Part shown: positions 8,701 through 12,801 of the stretch, one piece after another
How the letters are laid out: the number at the start of each line of letters is the position of its first letter
Numbering within the stretch: the first letter of the stretch is position 1
Source: JAWPNA01 sp045402695
GTDB taxonomy: Bacteria > Acidobacteriota > Polarisedimenticolia > JACPZX01 > DASXTC01
Direction of reading: 5' to 3'
DNA length: 12,801 nucleotides
NCBI GenBank assembly: GCA_045402695.1
Contig: JAWPNA010000210.1
Location: forward strand, 1 to 12,801
The notes under the pieces: generated by a model
The model's database searches: none
The model's input: the letters and a program-made list of their open reading frames with translations, nothing else
What the model was told of the DNA's origin: nothing
Translations under genes and position numbers: made by a program

Positions 8701-8941
8701 CGATGCGGTAAAGCGTCGCCAGGCCATCAGCGCCTGAATACGCGGCCCCATACAGGACGGCGGGCGCCACCAGATTCGGGATGCTGCCGGGCCCAGACGG
8801 CGCGGCCGAAGTGGCTGATTGGTCTGCCTGCGGTCGCGATGTGGCACCCGGCGCGATGAGGAGAGAAGTCTGCCCGTAAGCGAGGGTCGAGACGATCAAG
8901 CCGGCAAGAGTCGCCAGCCAACTGGTTCGCAGGGTTCTCAT
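5774..8941 (-). CDS. Secreted beta-propeller-like protein with three long repeats and an FN3-like C-terminus
   Basis: This encodes 1055 residues. The ATG at 8939-8941 was chosen over one 96 nt upstream because AGGAGG stands 7 nt before it and a signal peptide follows at once (MRTLRTSWLATLAGLIVSTLAYG, likely cleaved before Gln24). After a Pro/Ser/Ala-rich linker come three homologous modules at 63-293, 307-537 and 707-935. Each holds five recurring segments of about 45 residues that pair an IDxxTGxxxxxGP strand with a later strand such as GMDFDASGVLYA, as in beta-propeller blades. Residues 538-706 form a different domain ending FDNLTIC, resembling extracellular beta-sandwich modules. Residues about 940-1055 look like an FN3-type domain (LDLSWESTVLSDSYRI, then FFIVAADNTRGTGPLG) ending in CPCP. 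No catalytic motif is seen; a binding, adhesion or structural role on the surface is inferred. A 220-nt gap upstream suggests its own promoter. Confidence 0.88.
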   Translation of the reverse strand: MRTLRTSWLATLAGLIVSTLAYGQTSLLIAPGATSRPQADQSATSAAPSGPGSIPNLVAPAVLYGAAYSGADGLATLYRIDPSTGAATAIGPIGFQRVSGMDFDASGVLYANAERNDGSNTNVLIRIDPATGAGGEVGPTGVSGLGFGDHFSDVSFRPGDNALYGYIEGSDALGTINTSTGAAALVGPTGVACCGNGIAFSPGGVLFHANQANLNTLDQSTGTATLVMPLGFPPLGLFPRVNAMDSRPVTGVMYAAVRDNTPRNYLATVDTSTGAVSIIGASIAGLDAIAWGPPASVVAMPQLAPALYGSAYSGPDGLATLYRIDPVTGAGALIGPIGFQRVSGMDFDASGVLYANAERNDGSNTNVLITIDINTGTGTEVGPTGVAAFGFGDHFADISFRKSDGALYGYIESADGVATIDPATGAATLLGPSGVSSAGNGIAFNSADRLYHLKHDAINTLDQTTGAATFVTPLFFPPLGSNPRVNAADFHPDTGVLYGSVRDFSPANYLARIDTATGVVTIIGRTARDLDALAWGGITCRLIDFEGIPDGAFVGLITGPPDVSFAADWRALIDSDSGGGGFFANEPSPDTIAYYASGPGPIDLSAAVSIARISYTAHSSSLPVTLLGWDGPGGTGNLVASDTRSTRGVSSEGAPCTGDPTGDFCLFDVLTVLSPFNDIRSLTVVGTAPGTIGFDNLTICTGPPDLLYGAAYSGPDGLASLWRIDPVTAVPTFVGPTGYQRVSALDFDSTGRLFATGERNDGSNTNVLLNIDLATGAGTEVGPTTVLLTGFGDVFSDISFRNSDDKLYGYIEGGDGVGTINAVTGMATALGGSGVGCCGNGVAFDTADILFHANQANLNKLDQTTGMASLVTPLVYPGFLLNPRVNGMDFRPSTRILYASVHDNLVGSSLTRVDTGSGAVTSIAPTVSGLDAIAWLSTKRPPLPPEVSPSGAAILLNVTTPGPAQLDLSWESTVLSDSYRIISGDFFLLQAYGGVVPGNASTIKCRIHQTSVSLPMPAGNAFFIVAADNTRGTGPLGFASPSGVEETADLTCPCP
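6137..6823 (-). repeat. Module 3 of the propeller-like repeat protein
   Basis: Residues 707-935, beginning LYGAAYSGPDG and ending GLDAIAW. It is clearly homologous but more diverged in DNA than modules 1 and 2 are from each other, and it is separated from them by a 169-residue unrelated domain. It keeps the CCGNG pair and FHANQANLN like module 1. Confidence 0.85.
7331..8023 (-). repeat. Module 2 of the propeller-like repeat protein
   Basis: Residues 307-537, beginning LYGSAYSGPDG and ending LDALAWGG. It differs from modules 1 and 3 at the cysteine pair (SSAGNGIAF instead of a CCGNG form) and has YHLKHDAIN where the others have FHANQANLN, so this segment has diverged. Confidence 0.85.
8063..8755 (-). 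repeat. Module 1 of the propeller-like repeat protein
   Basis: Residues 63-293, beginning LYGAAYSGADG and ending GLDAIAWGP. It is most similar to module 2, at a spacing of exactly 732 bp (244 codons). Long stretches are nearly identical in DNA, for example the segment encoding NAERNDGSNTNVLI around 8577-8650 against 7845-7918. It contains a vicinal Cys pair in ACCGNGIAF. Confidence 0.85.
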
Positions 8942-8948
8942 CGATGGG

Positions 8949-8954
8949 CCTCCT
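8949..8954 (-). promoter_or_regulatory. Consensus ribosome binding site of the repeat-protein gene
   Basis: AGGAGG on the minus strand is followed by CCCATCG (7 nt) and the ATG at 8939-8941. It fixes the start and excludes the longer form beginning at 9037. Confidence 0.75.
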
Positions 8955-9060
8955 GGCTGTGGTAGCTGAGAGTGTTGGTGCCGACCGGATGTCGCCGAGT
9001 TCGCCGAAGTGCATCGGACGTCCACGTGAGTGGTCACCTTGCTAGCGGGGAGGGATGTTC

Positions 9061-9073
9061 GCGACTAAGTCGC
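9061..9073. promoter_or_regulatory. 13-bp palindrome in the intergenic gap (possible operator)
   Basis: GCGACT-A-AGTCGC is a perfect 6-bp inverted repeat around one base, about 120 nt upstream of the repeat-protein start. It lies in the 220-nt gap between that gene and the ChaN-like gene, the locally AT-richer part of the region. A weak -10-like TAGGAT adjoins it on the minus strand, but no -35 box is convincing. It could be an operator or chance. Confidence 0.25.
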
Positions 9074-9161
9074 TATCCTACTACGATACACTGCCGCGAG
9101 CACGACTTTTTTCCGAAGTTGGCTCCTACGACCTAGAAAAACAGAGCGACGGATGGGGCGA

Positions 9162-9998
9162 TCAGTCCTTCGCGTCGCGCGCCGGCGGCGAGGCGGTCAA
9201 CGCTTCCAAGCCGTAGGCGCCGTCGTGCCCGCGGTGGCGTCCGTCGGTGTTCATCACCACGTTCCAGGTCCCGGCGGCCGGATCCCCCTTGACCTTGCCG
9301 GCGCCGCAGTGCTCGGCGACTCCGTCGGTGCACGTCCACGCCATGCCCCCGGTCCGCGCGACGTCGAGCGCGACGACCTTGACTGCCGGCCGCGCGCGCG
9401 CGAACAGGTAGGCGGCGTTTTCGACCTTGGGATCCCAGGGCGTTCCGATGTCGAGAGAGGTGTGGAGATTGCCCAGCAGCACCACGTGGAATCCCCGAGG
9501 GGAGCCATCCATCGCGGCGCCGAGGAGCTCGGCCATCCCGCGGTCACGATCGACTGGGTTCGGAAGGCCGGGATCGATGAGGACGATTTCGATCCTCCCG
9601 CCTCCGGCGCGGAGGCGCCGCAGGGCGTCGATCAGATCGAGACGCGCGCGGCTGGGCCGCCCATCCTGGTACTTCTGTCGCCAGAACTCGCCTGAGATGA
9701 GCGCCTGCACGTCCGAGGGCGCCCCGGCCGACGCCGTGAAGTTCTGGACGCGGGAGTTTTCGGTGATCGGGATCTCGAGCTCGACGGTGACCTCGAGCCC
9801 TTGCGCCAGCGCCGCGCAGGCCACGTCGCGCGTGAACGCGGGGGGCTCGGCGGCTCCGTGGATCTCTCCCAGGAAGAGCACGCGACCGGGCCCCAGGAGC
9901 GGCGCGAGACCTTGTATCTCCCTGCAGGCCGTGGCGGCCGGCGCATCGGATCCCAGGATGAAGATTGCCAGAACCGCAGTTGGAATCGACATCGTCAT
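9162..9998 (-). CDS. Exported ChaN/EreA/Tiki-superfamily-like protein
   Basis: This encodes 278 residues. AGGAGG lies 4 nt before the ATG at 9996-9998. A second ATG at 9990-9992 is 10 nt from the same site, so either may be used; an ATG at 10040 lies inside the previous gene and is unlikely. The N-terminus is a signal peptide (MTMSIPTAVLAIFILGSDAPAATA). Family evidence: VLFLGEIHGAAEPP (GEIHG at 44-48, with Glu51), as in the conserved GExHG start of the ChaN haem-uptake and erythromycin-esterase-like folds, and a later VVLLGNLHTS (His179), matching the second conserved Gly/His strand. Four Cys residues are present, consistent with an oxidising compartment. In such proteins the N-terminal Glu/His and the second His typically form a metal or ligand site. 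Substrate is unknown. It lies 54 nt behind the SLH-protease gene and is probably co-transcribed with it. Confidence 0.8.
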   Translation of the reverse strand: MTMSIPTAVLAIFILGSDAPAATACREIQGLAPLLGPGRVLFLGEIHGAAEPPAFTRDVACAALAQGLEVTVELEIPITENSRVQNFTASAGAPSDVQALISGEFWRQKYQDGRPSRARLDLIDALRRLRAGGGRIEIVLIDPGLPNPVDRDRGMAELLGAAMDGSPRGFHVVLLGNLHTSLDIGTPWDPKVENAAYLFARARPAVKVVALDVARTGGMAWTCTDGVAEHCGAGKVKGDPAAGTWNVVMNTDGRHRGHDGAYGLEALTASPPARDAKD

Positions 9999-10002
9999 CT
10001 CC

Positions 10003-10008
10003 CCTCCT
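10003..10008 (-). promoter_or_regulatory. Ribosome binding site of the ChaN-like gene
   Basis: AGGAGG on the minus strand has a 4-nt spacer to the ATG at 9998 and a 10-nt spacer to the ATG at 9992. Both spacings are slightly off the optimum, so the exact start stays open by two codons. Confidence 0.6.
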
Positions 10009-10052
10009 CTTTGCTCGGACCAATGCGAGCCTGCCCGCAAGACAGCCGAGCC

Positions 10053-12659
10053 TCACTCCAGCAGCTTCACCAGATAGCGCGCGGCCGAGAGACGAGGAAG
10101 GTAGCCGTCGGGGTCGAAGCTCTCGCCGCCCGAGAGAGTGACCGATTGGATGAAGCCACGGTCGAGGGCGACGGCGACGTATCCTTTCTTGGAGGCGGGG
10201 ATTGTCGATTCGTCGGCCAGACCGAGCGTCTCATCGGCCCGTGCCTGCGCCTCAGCCTCCAGACCGGCCGCGCGGACGACGGCGACGGCGTAGTCAAGCC
10301 GGATGACGAGTTGCCGAGGGGCGAAATAAGAGTCGAGCTGCAAATTGTCCTGCGAGACGCTGCCACGGCGCGATGGAGAGAGGTTGTCGGTGCGCTTCTC
10401 CATCACTCTCCGTCGGGCTCGCGACCCGGCGACCGACTCGACGTAGGGGTACGCGGTGTCCGTGCGTGCGACGTCCGCGAAGGACGGAGACGACGGGATC
10501 CTCTGCGGCAATCGGCCCGCCAGCGCCAAGGCGCGCGCCAGCTCGCCTCGCGTGAGTCCCGCTGACGCCTCGAACAGCGACCCGCGCCCCACCAGCACGT
10601 GGCGGCTGACGGCCCGCGCGACGACCTCCTGGTCCGGACCCGGCAATGAAGCCACGTCGGCGTAGGCCGTCACGACCGCCGTGGCCTTCTGCTGCCTCAG
10701 CTCGAACGGCTGGTCGAGGGCGCCGACTCCATTCTTGAAGAAGATCTCGAGGGTGAGAGGCGGCGAGACCTCGGCCAGAAGCTGCATCCCCTCGGTGCGT
10801 CCGAACAGGGATGGGCCGATCAGCCCATCGGACCGCTCCACCTCCGCGCCGGCGCTGTTCACGGCCCTCATGTCCAGGTCGCCCGTCCCCGGAGGCTGGT
10901 TCCACACGATCGAGGCTTGCCAGGATGCGACCGCTCCGGCCACGTCCGCGGCAAGCACCGCGGCGCCGCCGGCCGGCACGACTCCCGACGCGAATGTCGC
11001 CGGCTGGTAATTGATCCGATAGGGTCGCTCGTCGAGCCACCCCGCGACGTGGGTGCCAAACGGTCTGGTGTCGTCGATTGTCCGCGTCAGCGCGGCCCAG
11101 GCGTCCAGGCCCCCGGCCCCGACCTGCGAACGGTCGCGCGAGAGCACCGGCATCGCCGTTTCCTGGAGCATCTTTTTGATTGCTGTGGGAGTCAGTGTGG
11201 GGTCGGCCTCCAGCATCAGCGCGACGACACCCGCCACATGCGGGGCGGCGAACGATGTCCCGCTGGACACCGTGTACCACACGCTTTCGGGGGACGGCAC
11301 GGACACCCCGGCGGAAGGGTCGGCCACGCCGGTCACACCGCCCACGCCGGCCGCCCCGGACGCGTTGGCGGCGATGATCCCCTCTCCCGGGGCGATGAGC
11401 GTGGGATGGTAAAGGAGCTCCTCGAAGATCCCACGCGAGGAAAAGCGCGACAAGACGCCGTCCCTGCGTGACGACCCTACACCGATGACCCAGGGTGCGA
11501 CGGAGTAGGGGTTGAGGGTGTCGGGGGCGGGGCCATGGTTGCCCGCCGCGAAAACCACCGTCACGCCGGCGTCGTACAGGAGCCGGGTGGCGATATTCAC
11601 GGGGTCGGCGGGGTCGAAGAACCCCTCCGTTCCCCAGGAGCAGTTCACGACCTTCACGCCGTACTGCGCCCTCTTCTCCAGGATGTAATCAAACCCCTCC
11701 AGCACGCTCATGATGTAGAGATCACCGGCCGACAGCGCCAGCACGGAGGCACCCGGCGCGACACCCTTGTAACGGCCACCACTGGCCTGACCCGTTCCGC
11801 TCGCCACCGACGCCACGAACGTGCCGTGACCCAGGACCAGGTCGGTGTCGACCACCCCCTCGGCGTGGGTCGGGTAGGTGAATCCGATCCCACCGGTCGC
11901 CTGGCCGAGCCGGACGTTCTGGATCACCTTCGTTCCATACGGGAGGTCCGGGTGTCCGGCGTCAACACCAGAGTCAAGCACTGCGATCGTGACTCCGGCG
12001 CCGGTGACCGAGCGCCCCGCCACTCGCAATTCCCCATCAGCGGCCACCTCGTCGAGGCCGATGAAAGCGCGGCTGACGTCATCGAAAAACGAAAGTGTTT
12101 TGTTGGAGTAGACCGACCGCACGTGGGGCAGGTCGCCCATGGCATCGATCTGTGACCGGGTCGCGTTGGCCACCACCATCGGAAGGGCGCGGAAGATCGT
12201 GCCGCCAGTGATCCCCAGCGACACCAGGTCGGCCATGTCGGCCGCCGTTGGCTGGAGGCGGTAGGTGATGATGACGTTGATGGCGGAAGTATCGGGGAGA
12301 ACCCCGAGGAGACTCAGAAGCTCCAGGTCCACGCTGACGGGGTCGCCGACCGGCGCGACAAATTCGATCCCGCCCACGTCGTTCCAGCGGATCCCCCCCA
12401 CGTCGTTCCAGCGGATGCCGGAAGCGTCGGTGAACAGCAGTCCTCCGACGTCGTTCCATCGGATGCCGCCGACGTCGTTCCACCGGATCCCCCCTACATC
12501 GTTCCATCGGATCCCACCGACGTCGTTCCACCGGATGCCACCCACGTCGTTCCAGCGTATCCCGGAGGTCTCGGTGACATAGACGGATGCCCATGCGAGC
12601 GAACAGGCGGGGAGGAGGAGAGCAAGAAGGAGTGCGGTGACGCGTGCGGTGGATTTCAT
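10053..12659 (-). CDS. S8 subtilisin-like serine protease with octapeptide array and C-terminal SLH-like repeats
   Basis: This encodes 868 residues from the ATG at 12657-12659, chosen for its signal peptide (MKSTARVTALLLALLLPACSLAWA). An ATG at 12683 in the same frame is possible; one at 12761 would overlap the preceding gene. No good ribosome binding site is seen for any of them. Residues 33-96 are eight tandem octapeptides, seven of them GIRWNDVG. A propeptide-like region follows (about 100-215; ITYRLQPTAADMADLV, then LPHVRSVYSNK). The catalytic domain has Asp229 in VLDSGVDAGHPD, His278 in LGHGTFVAS, oxyanion Asn374 in FAAGNHGP and Ser469 in SGTSFAAPHVAG, so it should be active. Residues about 510-655 look like a beta-sandwich (WNQPPGTGDLDM). 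Three SLH-like repeats start near 666 (YADV), 727 (FADV) and 814 (LADE), the last ending in SAARYLVKLLE. These suggest attachment to the cell envelope. The gene is probably co-transcribed with the ChaN-like gene. Confidence 0.92.
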   Translation of the reverse strand: MKSTARVTALLLALLLPACSLAWASVYVTETSGIRWNDVGGIRWNDVGGIRWNDVGGIRWNDVGGIRWNDVGGLLFTDASGIRWNDVGGIRWNDVGGIEFVAPVGDPVSVDLELLSLLGVLPDTSAINVIITYRLQPTAADMADLVSLGITGGTIFRALPMVVANATRSQIDAMGDLPHVRSVYSNKTLSFFDDVSRAFIGLDEVAADGELRVAGRSVTGAGVTIAVLDSGVDAGHPDLPYGTKVIQNVRLGQATGGIGFTYPTHAEGVVDTDLVLGHGTFVASVASGTGQASGGRYKGVAPGASVLALSAGDLYIMSVLEGFDYILEKRAQYGVKVVNCSWGTEGFFDPADPVNIATRLLYDAGVTVVFAAGNHGPAPDTLNPYSVAPWVIGVGSSRRDGVLSRFSSRGIFEELLYHPTLIAPGEGIIAANASGAAGVGGVTGVADPSAGVSVPSPESVWYTVSSGTSFAAPHVAGVVALMLEADPTLTPTAIKKMLQETAMPVLSRDRSQVGAGGLDAWAALTRTIDDTRPFGTHVAGWLDERPYRINYQPATFASGVVPAGGAAVLAADVAGAVASWQASIVWNQPPGTGDLDMRAVNSAGAEVERSDGLIGPSLFGRTEGMQLLAEVSPPLTLEIFFKNGVGALDQPFELRQQKATAVVTAYADVASLPGPDQEVVARAVSRHVLVGRGSLFEASAGLTRGELARALALAGRLPQRIPSSPSFADVARTDTAYPYVESVAGSRARRRVMEKRTDNLSPSRRGSVSQDNLQLDSYFAPRQLVIRLDYAVAVVRAAGLEAEAQARADETLGLADESTIPASKKGYVAVALDRGFIQSVTLSGGESFDPDGYLPRLSAARYLVKLLE
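12372..12563 (-). repeat. Tandem 24-bp / 8-residue repeat array encoding GIRWNDVG
   Basis: There are eight in-frame units of 24 bp. Units 1-5 and 7-8 all translate to GIRWNDVG and unit 6 to GLLFTDAS; GIEF follows as a partial ninth. The identical peptides use different codons: Arg as CGC, CGG or CGA; Val as GTG, GTC or GTA; the final Gly in all four forms; and one Asp as GAT. The peptide is conserved while the DNA has drifted, which points to selection on the protein sequence. Confidence 0.95.
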
Positions 12660-12705
12660 GCCAGTAGGCCAATTCAAGTCCATAGGTCCGATAATCGGGA
12701 GGAGC

Positions 12706-12801
12706 TTACCTTCTTCTGCGCCGGTCGGCAACAACTTCCGAGGCCGTCGCAAGTGCTTCATCGTAGATTTTGCGGGTCTGCTGGAGCGGCTCGGCCGAGA
12801 G
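12706..12801 (-). CDS. C-terminal end of an unidentified gene entering from the window edge
   Basis: On the minus strand the last 31 codons before a TAA at 12706-12708 read like a real C-terminus: an amphipathic helical stretch (LQQTRKIYDEALATASEV) followed by a basic DRRRRR tail. It lies 46 nt upstream of the SLH-protease ATG and in the same direction. The helical, charged character recalls YtxH-like or other small coiled-coil proteins, but too little is visible to assign a family. It may instead be chance coding in GC-rich DNA. Confidence 0.45.
   Translation of the reverse strand, partial: LSAEPLQQTRKIYDEALATASEVVADRRRRR

Noticed and set aside
5918..8737. Several plus-strand frames of 140-290 codons opposite the repeat protein
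   Set aside because: They recur in step with the minus-strand modules, so they are antisense images of the repeats, not independent genes.
10294..11280. A 328-codon minus-strand frame inside the SLH-protease gene
   Set aside because: It is an alternative frame of a gene with a complete catalytic set; its composition is Arg/Gly-heavy with no domain.
12372..12563. 24-bp repeats as a CRISPR array
   Set aside because: The units are directly adjacent with no spacers, are in frame with the protease gene, and vary at third codon positions.
12688..12698. 11-bp palindrome CCGATAATCGG upstream of the SLH-protease
   Set aside because: It is short, falls between the preceding stop and the start codons, has no T-run, and is within chance expectation.
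12657..12761. A longer start for the SLH-protease at 12761
   Set aside because: It would overlap the apparent end of the preceding gene, adds 34 residues that bury the signal peptide, and has no ribosome binding site.
1..12801. rRNA or tRNA genes, insertion sequences or an integrase
   Set aside because: I read both strands for cloverleaf-like stems, terminal inverted repeats and transposase motifs and found none that I could support.

Overview
This 12.8 kb window is GC-rich and appears to be coded entirely on the minus strand. Genes are therefore described from high coordinate to low, the direction of transcription. Every intact reading frame whose N-terminus is visible begins with a plausible Sec signal peptide, so this looks like a cluster of exported or cell-surface proteins. 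The domain mix is subtilases with SLH, TSP3-like and PPC-like modules, a metzincin, a beta-propeller-like repeat protein and an FN3-like tail ending in CPCP. It suggests a diderm, high-GC environmental bacterium such as Acidobacteriota or Myxococcota. That assignment is inference: no rRNA or core marker gene is present.

Layout. (1) 12706-12801 is the last 31 codons of an unidentified gene. (2) 10053-12659 encodes an S8 subtilisin-like protease with a complete Asp/His/Asn/Ser set and three C-terminal SLH-like repeats. Directly after the signal peptide it has an array of a perfect octapeptide, GIRWNDVG. (3) 9162-9998, 54 nt downstream, encodes an exported protein resembling the ChaN/EreA/Tiki superfamily. 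(4) A 220-nt gap with a 13-bp palindrome. (5) 5774-8941 encodes a 1055-residue secreted protein built from three copies of a ~230-residue, apparently five-bladed module, with a separate domain between copies 2 and 3 and an FN3-like C-terminus. (6) 5470-5633 is the decayed start of an ABC-transporter ATPase gene with its ribosome binding site still present, followed by ~340 nt with no confident gene. (7) 4523-5131 encodes a small secreted protein of unknown function. (8) Four nucleotides further on, 1-4518 encodes at least 1506 residues and runs off the window. It joins a subtilisin-like domain, two TSP3-like calcium-binding blocks, a matrixin-like zinc metalloprotease domain, a carboxypeptidase-regulatory-like domain and a PPC-like domain.

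How they may work together: two surface or secreted proteases, one perhaps held on the envelope by SLH repeats, are flanked by secreted accessory proteins. Genes 7 and 8 are tightly coupled and genes 2 and 3 are closely spaced, so each pair may be co-transcribed. The most unusual items are the GIRWNDVG array, whose copies differ at the DNA level only by synonymous changes, and the apparent two-protease polypeptide. In the latter, the subtilisin-like domain seems to carry Ser where the oxyanion-hole Asn is expected.
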